The notes below the pieces were generated by a model. It did no database searches. It was not told the DNA's origin and saw only the letters and a list, made by a program, of their open reading frames with translations. From a virus: 37,418 bases of DNA. Location: positions 1-37,418 of IMG/VR virus record IMGVR_UViG_3300021792_000005; one strand, written 5' to 3'. Both the position numbers and the translations under genes were made by a program. Shown here piece by piece: positions 7,901-17,700 of the stretch (position 1 is the stretch's first letter; every line of letters starts with the position of its first letter).

Positions 7901-9406
7901 TTTGAATACCATGAGAATATATCTATGTATGGTACTAAGTTTAGAAATAATAAAAACATAGTTCCTAGTGGTATATATTTCGTTTCAGAAATAATTAAAG
8001 ATATATTACTAATTAGAGGTAAAGAAGTAGCTGAATTATTAAAATCTACAAATAATAAATCATTACTTGAAAATAGTAATGAAATAAAAAATATCAATAT
8101 TGCAAATAGTGATAGTGGAACTATTCTTTACTTTTCTATGACCGATAGCGATGATCGTACTATTACTATTATATATAACACTAATTACAAGTCTTTTAGA
8201 AGTGAACTTACATTTGTACCAGATGAAAGTATAAGCGCATTTGACAAAGTATATGATATAAAAGACAATAAGCTATATGAGTTAGGGTTTGGTAGAAATA
8301 ATTTATTTGATGAAATAAAACCATCTAAGTTTAGTTTTGTTGTAAATCCTGAAGCTGATGGTACGTCTGTATTTACAAACCTTATTGCTTTTATAGAAAG
8401 TTATGGTTGCCAAGAAAAAATAACTGAAATAAGAGTAATAGATAATATTGGTCATACTGCATATATGACTCATAGTGATAGAAAGTATAGAATAAGAGAA
8501 GGCAAGCACCTTATTCCTATACGTGATGAAATTACAATACGAGAGTCGTTATCTGGAACTAGAGGAGATAGAATAAGAGGTCAATGGGCATTAGTAGAAA
8601 TGACGTTTGATTTTTCTAATTGTGGAGATGTTCCTAATAATGATGTGCCAAATAATGAATTTACAAACTCTTATTGGTGTGAAGATAGTTTGAATGTTAC
8701 TAATTGTTTTACAGGTAAATTAAATGATCCTGATAATGAAAACAATAATAGTAATTATATTAAAATACCATTAACAGAATTAGGTCAAGATAATTTACCT
8801 ACAAAAGATAGCGTAATACAATTAGATGACTTGTTCTTATCTAATAGTGTTATAGTTAAAGACAATACTTATCTAACAATATTTAATAATAAAATAGCAC
8901 ATGATAGGTATGCTACTTCTGATGTTATAGTATTGTGTTATAATGGTTGTAGTAGTTACTCTGGTTGTAACAAAGAATATGATGCTAGTAAATTAGATAA
9001 TGGTGGTACTACACTTAAACCATTAAGTATAACTAATGACGTATTTACTCTTCAATATGACCATACTACAGATTACTTGACAAGAATATTATGTAACTTT
9101 AGAGTGAATAGTTCTTATCTAGCTGAATCATTTGAAGTACAATATCAATATGATAACAAACCATTTGTAAGTGCTGGGGTTGTTTCATTTAATTGTGGTG
9201 ATTATATAGATGAATCATTCTTAGGAGATACAGTTGAATTACCTTATCCATCAGATGGGCCTGATGTAAAACTTACATTAAGGTTTAAAGCTAAGACTAC
9301 TGCATTTGATTTATTAGACAGTGAATGGACATATATAAGTAAAACATATACAGCTTATGAATTAGGACATTATAGTCAAACAAGTTGTTCAAATAATGAT
9401 TGTTAA
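4943..9406 (+). CDS. Large tail protein, muzzle-like, 1487 aa
   Basis: A large soluble, beta-rich protein without membrane segments or coiled coils. The region around residues 940-1120 (for example NLAVLNNYLYSIQEETVSII, then blocks of short strands such as GTILYFSMTDSD) looks like a beta-propeller or stacked-strand body. The last 130 residues look like a fibronectin-type III module, with a preceding Cys-containing stretch and a Cys-rich end (SCSNNDC). Size, composition and position before the small, coiled-coil and giant cargo-like genes resemble the tail muzzle proteins at the distal end of the short tail in crAss-like phages. That match is from memory of gene order, not an alignment. The gene begins 33 bp after a terminator and must have its own promoter or depend on read-through; TACCTTTC at 4914-4921 is a one-mismatch candidate element. 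Confidence 0.6.
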   Translation: MPKQYSNKFIDGLMVDIDNHYMKNTSMKSCENFTLDEKGEVLALTNIKGHILRSKFENIPNAFNTERQSLDYIIGSVVFYNEIVFFGGQDTGYDSIITSARIDEDGNFRERLLWRGNFGWDRNTVITAKGNWENELYKRVYFTDAIGPIKSINLSLNNLHILWGKSENELSLIPEYKIPTIEVETKLNGGTLPVMRVQYVGRYISKSGAKSAFFPFSEMVTVNITDNLKPSEIEGGYAGENTGKFNEVTFVGLDTTFSDIEAYAIEYQAKNSITKIAVLGKRSVDSSVEIFNHTGDEITASFTVEELLTKNKNITFSSCNALEIKDNILIAGGLKGFQVEDSEFDSKITSWDKQTGGKSSNYNNGNGIELQIRPYSKLLTDEIRTGTLTSKAPIPYINTKSVLHEHMTLQRGETYRIGIQWESKNGGEYFNQFVGDVTIPKASDSWYISWEENGTTHNDGNGFRNTWITGGPYTEPPVYVRYVNLVVHIKITDSFRDKVSGFRMTYVERTRYNSTILEQGIAHPAIAFRGDKDVLGDNYTFYGKKGNEYYVSPGFNSPYYPVDTLDHCYNGTRYKSIRSYEFMYYDSVENTFLWETDYHNRYAEAVEIVTHNGGKTEINNQDAESIEKHGVMNSISKFQHTLFLSQYIVQDMFSDDNPKQKINKYKRFVEGGEYSLKDVDKTYFTTGGHTGTTTVVKEILNRSLSFYKRDHWFLDNDLYENNVGYCPASSMITFNNEFWRDPNDFNKFLYKGNGKEVTSERYIINITQDLEEQYGSDDEFENSLNRYIAASKFINVSKTSNEYECIIEGDRYMTLFQQVKVSRKGELARDKSDSANNNTKGWAYSVVLESSVPFEMSTGYRFNKDGINLVTGDRLELDEVFFTNDSVVSYRNKPYKFENIIDLKNIIAASTVKLNGEQYDSWAKFPVFDFHELDMDKGAVTNLAVLNNYLYSIQEETVSIIGMNSRALVSSDDGRTINIETGTGRIFEYHENISMYGTKFRNNKNIVPSGIYFVSEIIKDILLIRGKEVAELLKSTNNKSLLENSNEIKNINIANSDSGTILYFSMTDSDDRTITIIYNTNYKSFRSELTFVPDESISAFDKVYDIKDNKLYELGFGRNNLFDEIKPSKFSFVVNPEADGTSVFTNLIAFIESYGCQEKITEIRVIDNIGHTAYMTHSDRKYRIREGKHLIPIRDEITIRESLSGTRGDRIRGQWALVEMTFDFSNCGDVPNNDVPNNEFTNSYWCEDSLNVTNCFTGKLNDPDNENNNSNYIKIPLTELGQDNLPTKDSVIQLDDLFLSNSVIVKDNTYLTIFNNKIAHDRYATSDVIVLCYNGCSSYSGCNKEYDASKLDNGGTTLKPLSITNDVFTLQYDHTTDYLTRILCNFRVNSSYLAESFEVQYQYDNKPFVSAGVVSFNCGDYIDESFLGDTVELPYPSDGPDVKLTLRFKAKTTAFDLLDSEWTYISKTYTAYELGHYSQTSCSNNDC

Positions 9407-9408
9407 TT

Positions 9409-9597
9409 ATGGGTGTAATAAAAATACAAGACGCTAAAAGTATAGCTATCGTTAAGCCTGAAAAGGATAATGGTTCTTATAAAGAAATGTTCTTAGTTGA
9501 TACAATCTTTAATGTGCCTGAATTAAAAATACTAGATATACCAAAGATATCTATATCTAGTGTTAGAACTGAATTTAAAAACTCTAATAAAAGATAA
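9409..9597 (+). CDS. Hypothetical small virion-operon protein, 62 aa
   Basis: Not recognised. I use the ATG at 9409, two bases after the preceding stop, rather than a TTG at 9400 inside the upstream gene; the start context is TAATTATGGG. The product is short, Lys/Ile/Ser-rich and soluble, with no membrane segment. It is tightly spaced between the large tail gene and a Gly-zipper protein, so it is probably co-translated with late virion genes. Confidence 0.55.
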   Translation: MGVIKIQDAKSIAIVKPEKDNGSYKEMFLVDTIFNVPELKILDIPKISISSVRTEFKNSNKR

Positions 9598-9599
9598 TT

Positions 9600-10160
9600 A
9601 TGGGAGGTGTAGTAAGTAAATATGGTAATGTGCCAACTGTAAATGAATATGCTAAAAAAGCTAATGATATTCCTAAAAAGAAATCAGGCTTTGATACTAA
9701 TGCAGCAATAGGAATAGCTGGTGATATATTAAATCAATATACTAGTAGTAATCAACCTGTCGCTGCAAATGATGAAGAAAGACTTGATCAATTAAAGGAC
9801 AGAAATAGCGATAAAGAAGTTATAGGCAATATAGGGAATAGAGCATTACAAGGATTTGAAGCTGCAGGCCCTGCAGGTGCATTTATAGGTGGAGCTATTG
9901 GTATGGTTGAAGGCGTTATAAATGATAAGAAATCAATAGAAGAAAAAGAAAAACTAGAGAATAAAATATCTTCAAAAGAAACAGAAGAATCACAAAACAA
10001 AGCTCTTGACGAAAATGCTGAAATCAGAAAAGAATTAGCATCATTGCCTGATAAAGAAGAAGATGTATTTGATATGCAATTCAATGCACTTAAAGACCAA
10101 TATGGAGATAGTTTAGATTTAGAAATGTATAACAGAAAAAAGAACGGATATGCCAAATAA
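9600..10160 (+). CDS. Putative internal/ejected virion protein with glycine-zipper segment, 186 aa
   Basis: The start ATG lies two bases after the upstream stop, again in TAATTATGGG. The N-terminal part is polar. Around residues 80-108 there is a Gly/Ala-rich hydrophobic segment (AAGPAGAFIGGAIGMVEGVI) of the glycine-zipper type, able to pack in or across a membrane. A charged helical stretch follows (KKSIEEKEKLENKISSKE) and the C-terminus is acidic then basic. Small Gly-zipper proteins beside lysozyme-like and giant proteins are typical of podovirus ejection (cargo) sets, which suggests a role in DNA delivery. The exact family is unknown. The stop overlaps the next start by 11 bp. Confidence 0.6.
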   Translation: MGGVVSKYGNVPTVNEYAKKANDIPKKKSGFDTNAAIGIAGDILNQYTSSNQPVAANDEERLDQLKDRNSDKEVIGNIGNRALQGFEAAGPAGAFIGGAIGMVEGVINDKKSIEEKEKLENKISSKETEESQNKALDENAEIRKELASLPDKEEDVFDMQFNALKDQYGDSLDLEMYNRKKNGYAK

Positions 10161-12867
10161 AAAATATACATACCAAGAGGCTTTAGCTTTAGCTAAAAAA
10201 GCTGGTGTAATGTTTCCTACAGTATTAGCTGCTCAAATGGGTTTAGAAACTGATTGGGGTACTAAAATGGCTTATGGTAAGAATAACTTCTTTAATATCC
10301 ATTGGGATGAAGCTGCTGCTAAAAGACTAAGAGCTAAAGGTATCAATGTAACTAAAACACGTGCTACTGTCAATGACAATGGTAAAGAAGTTTACATGAT
10401 GGATTTTGATAGTCCAGAAGATGCATTCAAAGGATTAGATATGTTTTATAGAACTAATAGCAATTATAAAAATGCAATTAAATCTAAAACTCCATATCAA
10501 TTCTTAAAAGCTATTAAAAAAGCAAAATTCGCCGAAGATCCTGATTATGTAAAAAAAGTATGGAATATAATTCCTAACGAACATAAATTAGATGTATATA
10601 TAAGACCAGCTGAATGGAATGACGAAACTAAAGCTAAAGCACAAAAAGCATACGATAAATACAAAACTGAATTAGATAAACTAAAAGAGAATAACAGTTT
10701 ATCTAAAGAAGAATATGCAGCTAAGAAGAAAGAACTTAAAGATACATTCGTTCATGAAGCTGGTGGTGGATATATAGCAAATAAGCAATTAGATAAAGTT
10801 GCTACTGAAAAGCATATAGAGAACGAAAAAGTTATAAATGAAAAATACTATAAAGGTCAAAAGGAATTAGATGAGCAAAAATCTAAACTAGATAAAAAAT
10901 ACAATGATTTAACTTCTGAATTAGCTAATCTTACACCAGGCTCTAAAGAGGCTATAGCTAAACAAAAAGAAATTGAAGGATTGCATAGAGCCCAAGATGC
11001 TGTTAAGATTGAACAAGATAGAATTAATGGTACTGCTGTAGCTAAATATCTTAAAAATTCTGCTGACAATCTTAGAGCAAAAGTAGACTCTAGAAATGAA
11101 AAGATAAATGAGCTACAAGAAAAGATTGATAATAAAGAATTTGAAACTCCTGAAGAATTAACTAAAGCTAAAAGTAATTTAAAAATATTACTAAATCTTA
11201 ATAAAGATGAATTACTAAAAGCATCTAAACTTAATGAGTATTCTAAAGATTATCAAACTAAAGTAAATAGCGAAACTGCATTAAAATCTGGTAAATTATG
11301 GGAAGAAGTTAGCAATTTAAAAAATGATGATTTTTTTGCTAAATCTGTAAGTTTATGGGATGGTCTTAAAACTGTAGGAGAACTAACATTTAATGGTATT
11401 ATTAATACTTTCGGAAATATATCTGATCATATAAATCCATTTGATAGAGAAAAACAATCTCCTGAAGATAGATGGAAAGAATTTACTGATATATATGCTA
11501 AAGGATTAGAGAAGTCTAATAAAGACCAAAGAGAAATCTATAGAGATGTACATAAAGAAGATTTCAATCTAGACAAAGAAACAGAAGATTTTGTTGCTAA
11601 TCTTAAACTAGATAAAGACGGCAAATTAGATTATTCATTACTTGAACCTATTACAGATGGAGTTACAAACGTATCTGAAATAACTAATGAAAAAGTAACT
11701 GATGATTACGATCCTATTGCTGTAAAGAAAGCACAAGAGCAAGCTAAAAAAGATAAAGAAGAAGCTGAAAGGCAAAAGAAAATTGCAGAAGGGAAAATAA
11801 AAGAGGTAAAAGAATTACCTGATGTAGAAGATAGAGAAACTGTTGAAGGACAAGACGAAAAAGAAATAGCTACTAGAGAAAAACTTCTAGAAGAGTCAAA
11901 GACTCATGATGACGAAGAAATTGAAACTGCTAAATCTACATTATCTACAATAATGGGTACTCCTGATGTAGAGGAATTTAAAGACCCTACATTATGGGAT
12001 GCACTTAGCACTGATGCTATATCTAATTTAGCATCTGCTGCAACAGGTATATTAGGTGCTAAAATGGCAACAAAAGATATTCCTACAAAAGATAAATTAG
12101 AAATATCGAATGAATTTTTAGCTCACGTAGATAAGTTAAAGAAGATTTCTGAAATGGGATTAGACCCAGAAGAAGAAGCATCTTTAAAGAAAGACTTAAA
12201 CGATGGCTACGCTGTAATGATGGAGAATGCAGTTAGAGCTAGTGGTGGTAATAGAGCTAATGTTCTAGGTGCTATTGGTCAAGCTGATGCAAATAGAGTA
12301 AATGGATTACTTAAAATAAATGCACAAGAATCAGCTATGAAACGTGATGCTATGTTGAAATATGGTCAAGCATTAGAAACAATAGACAAGCGTAGAACTG
12401 AAAGTAATAGAATTATTCAGAATAGAGAATACAATCAAGCTATGGCTAATAAGCAAGCTGGTGGTAAACTTCTAGGTGACTCTATAACTAAGATATTAGA
12501 TAATATCAATTACCAACGTAATGAAAAGCCATTAGAAGATCTAATGAAGAAAAAATGGATGCATGAAATGAACATAGTTTCTAGTCAAGCTGAACGTGAC
12601 CAAAAGTTAGCTTATGGAGAAGTAAGTGATATGATTGATAAAGACCCTAAGTTTGCTGAATATTATAATAAACAAAGAGCACAGGGAAATATTAAAACTA
12701 AAGATGATAGTGTAAATATATTATCTACTTATAGAGATATTCAAAAAAGGCAAAAGCAAGAAAATACAAGCCAAGATGCTTTAAACCAAGCTATGAATGG
12801 TAATACACCAACCATAGAATTGGATATTGATGAATTAATGAACGCTAAAGACGGATATACAAATTAA
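10150..12867 (+). CDS. Glucosaminidase-domain / coiled-coil cargo protein, 905 aa
   Basis: Residues 1 to about 150 look like a GH73/FlgJ-type glucosaminidase. AAQMGLETDWGT holds the likely catalytic Glu33, followed by NNFFNI at 45-50, where the family has NNLFGIK, and a later FYRTNSNYKNAI. This domain would cut the peptidoglycan glycan strand. From about 155 to 400 the protein is a long, highly charged coiled coil rich in Lys/Glu. A Lys/Glu low-complexity stretch runs at about 520-590, and the C-terminal third is helical with an Ala/Gly-rich patch (NLASAATGILGAKMA). Fusion of a lytic head to a long helical body fits a virion-carried ejection protein that opens the cell wall during infection. 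Its start overlaps the previous gene by 11 bp. Confidence 0.7.
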   Translation: MPNKKYTYQEALALAKKAGVMFPTVLAAQMGLETDWGTKMAYGKNNFFNIHWDEAAAKRLRAKGINVTKTRATVNDNGKEVYMMDFDSPEDAFKGLDMFYRTNSNYKNAIKSKTPYQFLKAIKKAKFAEDPDYVKKVWNIIPNEHKLDVYIRPAEWNDETKAKAQKAYDKYKTELDKLKENNSLSKEEYAAKKKELKDTFVHEAGGGYIANKQLDKVATEKHIENEKVINEKYYKGQKELDEQKSKLDKKYNDLTSELANLTPGSKEAIAKQKEIEGLHRAQDAVKIEQDRINGTAVAKYLKNSADNLRAKVDSRNEKINELQEKIDNKEFETPEELTKAKSNLKILLNLNKDELLKASKLNEYSKDYQTKVNSETALKSGKLWEEVSNLKNDDFFAKSVSLWDGLKTVGELTFNGIINTFGNISDHINPFDREKQSPEDRWKEFTDIYAKGLEKSNKDQREIYRDVHKEDFNLDKETEDFVANLKLDKDGKLDYSLLEPITDGVTNVSEITNEKVTDDYDPIAVKKAQEQAKKDKEEAERQKKIAEGKIKEVKELPDVEDRETVEGQDEKEIATREKLLEESKTHDDEEIETAKSTLSTIMGTPDVEEFKDPTLWDALSTDAISNLASAATGILGAKMATKDIPTKDKLEISNEFLAHVDKLKKISEMGLDPEEEASLKKDLNDGYAVMMENAVRASGGNRANVLGAIGQADANRVNGLLKINAQESAMKRDAMLKYGQALETIDKRRTESNRIIQNREYNQAMANKQAGGKLLGDSITKILDNINYQRNEKPLEDLMKKKWMHEMNIVSSQAERDQKLAYGEVSDMIDKDPKFAEYYNKQRAQGNIKTKDDSVNILSTYRDIQKRQKQENTSQDALNQAMNGNTPTIELDIDELMNAKDGYTN

Positions 12868-12873
12868 CACAAT

Positions 12874-14772
12874 ATGGCACAATTAGATGATTGGGGTTTA
12901 GCTAGTGGACTAGACGCTATAAATGACACATATGGCAGACGCAGGTCTAAAGACAGAGGCATTAAACTTATGCAACAAATGGAGCAATCCAAAATAATGC
13001 GTGAGAATAGAGATATTGCATCGCAAGAAGCAATGGCTAAATGGCAAGACCAAATTAATGAATACAGTTCTCAATTACTTGCACCTGACCAACAGAAAGT
13101 AATTGACAATGCTCATTCTTACCAAGAAGAAATACAGAATAAAATCAAAGAATTTGGTGGAGACATTTCTAGGTTTATGGCTAATGGAGGTATTAGCTTA
13201 ATGAATGAATACAAGAATAAGGTTATCTATTCTGATCAATCAATTAAATATAAACAGAACAAAGAGAATATGAATCGTATCTTAGAGATACAAGCTAAAG
13301 GTATGGCTGATAAATTATCATATAGAGATACTGCTAATTTACAACACTACTTAGCTACTGGTGAGGGAGATATTACATATTCAGGTTTATTAGTTGATAT
13401 AGAGCAATTAGACGCAACTGCATTTAAGTTTGGTGAGAATATATCTCCTGATAGAATTCTGCATCATAAGAATAATTATCAAACGATATTGCATAACTAT
13501 TTGTTAGAACACCCAGATGACCAAAATCCTAGCGAGCAAGACTTGATAGATTATACTACTATGAGATATGCACAAGTAGGTAAGGCTATAAATAAAAATC
13601 CTTACTCTACTACTACTGGTACAGGTAAAGGCGGTAAGAAAACTGTTGATGATATTAAAAAAGAAAAAATTAAAAAATCTAATAACATCAATCTTGCTAC
13701 TGCAACTAAAAACGCATTACTACATATTGGTAGAGATGGTAAAGTAACAGGAGAGCAAATACTAGATGTTAATTCTATATGGGAAGATAATAAGACTACT
13801 AATGGACTTATTACTAGTGATTTCAAAGATTATGAAATTGATGAATGGAGTGGTATCATAAATAAAGAGGCTAAAGGAATACGTGGTTCTAAGGTATTGT
13901 TTGGAGGTGTTGGTAAGGTTGTAAATAATCTTACTAAGAGTTTATATGAAAACGATTATGATACAGAAACAAATACTGTTACATTAAATAAAGCAGAAGT
14001 ATTTAATAGTACAGGAACTTTAGGTGATGATAACGAACAAGTAGTCGCTAAGCCTGTTAAGATTGTTACTGCATTTGTAGGTAACTCTCCTAAAGAGGGT
14101 AGAGTTGTTGTAATGGATGCTTTAGATAAGCATGGTAATATAGACCCTGATAGACAAAAAGATCTTGATGATGGATATAAAGATGGTCTTTATGAAGTTA
14201 CTACTATGTTAGTCTTTAAAGATGAAGATGGCAAGATGTACATGAAAGAAGTAAACATGAAAGACCAAGCTATACTAGGTGTAGTTGATAGTGCATTAGG
14301 TGATTTGAATGATACATATGCAACTAAAAAGCAAGCTCAATTACAAAAAGATGAAAATGTAAAAGAAGGTGCATTAGCACAAAATGCTGTTGCTCAACAA
14401 AAAACTAGAGTACAAAGCATTGCTACTATACCTCAATACAAAAAGAATATTTACAATGTATTAGACATGAATGCTATTAATAGACCTGTAGAAGAGGTAT
14501 CTGCAATAGCTATGATGTTTAGCACTGCTGGTGGCGGAAAGCTTGATGCAGAAAACGCAATATTAGGTTCTTCAAAACTTAATGCTATACTTAATAGTGG
14601 CACTGCAGAAGGAGAAGCATTAAGAGAGGTACTTCAAGACACTAGTATTAATTTTGATACATTGCTACATAAAATAAAGATAATCATGACTGCCGATGGA
14701 ACATCAGAGGCTAAGATTGAAAATGAATTATCTAATGCTAGAAGATTTTATAACACTTTAAGAAACTCATAA
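12874..14772 (+). CDS. Putative virion cargo/ejection protein, 632 aa
   Basis: No recognised domain. It begins 6 bp after the 905-aa gene, and its stop directly abuts the ATG of the giant gene. The first 170 residues are helical and Gln/Met/Asn-rich (SKIMRENRDIASQEAM, HSYQEEIQNKIKEF). The middle holds a Thr/Gly/Lys linker (TTTGTGKGGKK, about residues 246-257) and a beta-type domain; the end is again helical with a Gln/Ala patch (ALAQNAVAQQKTRVQS). Such N-terminal helical scaffolds resemble internal virion proteins in podovirus ejection modules. The function is inferred from position and composition only. Confidence 0.55.
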   Translation: MAQLDDWGLASGLDAINDTYGRRRSKDRGIKLMQQMEQSKIMRENRDIASQEAMAKWQDQINEYSSQLLAPDQQKVIDNAHSYQEEIQNKIKEFGGDISRFMANGGISLMNEYKNKVIYSDQSIKYKQNKENMNRILEIQAKGMADKLSYRDTANLQHYLATGEGDITYSGLLVDIEQLDATAFKFGENISPDRILHHKNNYQTILHNYLLEHPDDQNPSEQDLIDYTTMRYAQVGKAINKNPYSTTTGTGKGGKKTVDDIKKEKIKKSNNINLATATKNALLHIGRDGKVTGEQILDVNSIWEDNKTTNGLITSDFKDYEIDEWSGIINKEAKGIRGSKVLFGGVGKVVNNLTKSLYENDYDTETNTVTLNKAEVFNSTGTLGDDNEQVVAKPVKIVTAFVGNSPKEGRVVVMDALDKHGNIDPDRQKDLDDGYKDGLYEVTTMLVFKDEDGKMYMKEVNMKDQAILGVVDSALGDLNDTYATKKQAQLQKDENVKEGALAQNAVAQQKTRVQSIATIPQYKKNIYNVLDMNAINRPVEEVSAIAMMFSTAGGGKLDAENAILGSSKLNAILNSGTAEGEALREVLQDTSINFDTLLHKIKIIMTADGTSEAKIENELSNARRFYNTLRNS

Positions 14773-17700
14773 ATGCCTACATTCGAAGAATTATTAAAGC
14801 AAGACGAAGGATATCAAGAACAAGTAAATCAACAAGAAGATCAACAACAATTTGATGAGCAAGTAGCTTATAATGATGATGATTTAACTGTAGATCCGAA
14901 CTTATTACTTGATGAAAATGAAACTGAAAATTTAGGAGAACAGTTAATTAATGATGATGCTAATCCAACAATGGTTGATGGAGAGAATGCTCCATTGCCT
15001 GAATCAGATATAACATCATCTAAGTTTACAGATATGGATTTAAGTGAACGTACTGCACGTTCACTAATCGCTGGCTCTGCAGAAGTAGTTGATGGTATTG
15101 GAGATATTATCAATGGTGTAGGTAATCAAATCGGTTTCTCTGATGTTAATGGTAACTGGTTAGGTAATGCCATTAAAGATACTGTTGAAGGAATGGATGA
15201 AGAATATGCTAACTATGTTCCAGAAGAACTTAGAAACATAACTTCATTTTCTGCAATGGCTAATCCTGAATTCTGGACAGACAATGTTGCTAAAGGTGTT
15301 CCATTCCTATTAGCTTTCATGGCAGGTGGTGAGGCAGGTTCAATGCTTGGAGAAGGACTACTTAAAAGTGGTCTTGGTGCATTAGAACGTAAGGCTATTA
15401 AAAATTCATTTGTCAGAGGTATTGTAGGAGAATCATCTACAACATTAGCTGGTGCTGTATCAGGAGCTGGTGAAACAGTAATGTCTGGAACAGGTAGTGG
15501 CATGATGAAAGCACTACTTAAATCTTCAGGAGAATTAACTACTACTGGTTCTGTCGCTGCTAATATGATTGGCGGTGGTGTGGCTACGAACCAATTAAAC
15601 GCTGCACTTCAAGCTAGTGCCGCTATAAAAGTAGCTAAAGACGAAAAAGACGAACTAGGTAGAAGATTGTTTACAGACGAACAAATTAGTCAGATAGGTT
15701 CTGATACATACAAAATGAATACTGCATGGATGGCTGTTGATATGCTTAACTGGGGTGTTACATTTGGTAAGTTAGGTAAGCAATTAAGAACTACTGCCGT
15801 TAAAGCCCCTGGTGTTATCACTGAACAGGGTGCTAAAGTATTTGGTAAGAATATGTATAACTTCTTATCTAAAGGTTCTAAGGTTGCTAGTTCTGTAGCA
15901 TTTGGTGTTACTGAATCTCAATTACAATTATCATTCTATAACTGGACTGTTAAACGAGCAAATGAATTAGCTAAAAGTGGTAGAGAATTAAAGTTCTCTG
16001 AATTCGTTGAATCACTTGCTACTTCAAAAGAAGATAAAGACACTACTTCATTTGGTGACTTCTTCACTTCTGATGAGAATATGGCTACTAGAACTATGGC
16101 TACTGCATTTGGTATGATACCATCTGCAATAAAATCTATAATAGATGTTAGAGCCAAAGAGCAGGCCCATATTAACGAAAGAGGTGAACTTGTAAATGAA
16201 CATCTTGCCAATGCTGACCAAATAGCTGCATTGAAATATTTGCAAGAAGAATACAAGAAGAACTTAATAATGGATGCTGTTGCAGAGGGTAAAGAAAAAG
16301 ATATACCTAAAACAATAGATGATCTTATTAAGCGTGGAGTTATTGATGAAAAAGAAAGACAACCTATTCTTGACCAAGCTAACGAGTATATTGAAAAATA
16401 CAATGAAGCTGTAGAGTTAAAGAATGAGGGTGTAAATGCTTTATTCAGAAATATGGTTCATAGAGATATTAAAAAAGATAATCTCAAAGAATCTAGAGCA
16501 TTAAGACAAGAGAAGATTAAAAAAGTTCAAGAGAATGATGCGTTAACAGAAGATGCTAAACGTACTGCAATAGAAAACATTGACAAGAATTTCGATAAAG
16601 CAGACCAAGCTTTAATGAAAGAAATTACTGACCATGAAGTTTTCATAAATTCACTTATTACAGGTAAGACTAGAAAGGAAAGTATTGCAGAGGGATTATC
16701 TGAAAAAGAAGCTGAAAAGTATCTTGGTAAAGATGATAGAACTAAATCTAAAGATGCAAAAGAAGAAGAGAAAGGTTTCTTCCAAAGGATTAAAGACTCG
16801 TTCAATAAGACTAAAGAGAAAATAGAAGATAAATCTGAAGAGGCTAAAGAAGAAAAGCCAAAGGAATATGTGCCTATAGAAAACATAGAAGATGTTCCTG
16901 AAACTTTTACTTATAATGAAGTAGAGTATTCTAAAGGTAAAGATGGAGAATTCGTAAGTATTAAAGACGATGTTCCTGTTACTCATACTAGCGATGAAAT
17001 ACTAGACTTATATAACAAGAAAGGCAAGGAAGATTTCAAAGCTGAAAACAAAGACTTAGAGCCAGAAGATTTTGCTGAAAGAGATGTATATGATGACAAT
17101 GTTCTTAATTATGCTAAAGAATATGCTTATCAAAGAGATGTTGTAAACAAAGATGGATATTCTAATGTTCCTTTAATTTCTGCTATATCTATGATAGAAC
17201 AGAAAGGTGGAGATGTTAGAAATCTTGAAAAGATTATAGATGACCATATTGCAAATTCAGAAGGCAATCAATTAGAGTATTGGGAGAAAGTAAAAGAGCA
17301 ATATGAAAATGCTGGAAATAGAGAATTTGAAAGCATAGTTCAAGATGCTCGTAAATTCAACGATCATTTCACTGAAGATGTAATTAACACTACTAATGAA
17401 AAGAATGCTCCTTTGATTGAGGAGATGAATGCTAAGATAGCACAAGAACAGGCTGATGCTAAAAATACTTCTGAATACAGACGTTTAGATGAAGAAGGTC
17501 AATTAGAGTTCCTTCAAGAAATTGAAGATAAAGTTGTAGATAGTTACCAAGAACGTTTAAATGAAAAAGCATATAAACAGTTCGACAATCAACTTAGTGA
17601 TAATTACTTTGAAACTCATAACGAAAGGACTGCCACTGAACGTAAAGGGTTTGCAAGACACGATGAAAATCTATTCGATAATGTGATAGATGCTAAAGTT

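Noticed and set aside
15936-16403. 155-codon antisense ORF inside the giant gene
   Set aside because: It lies wholly opposite a strongly coding + strand frame, has low-complexity Ser/Ile/Phe composition typical of reverse reading of AT-rich genes, and shows no spacing to neighbours.
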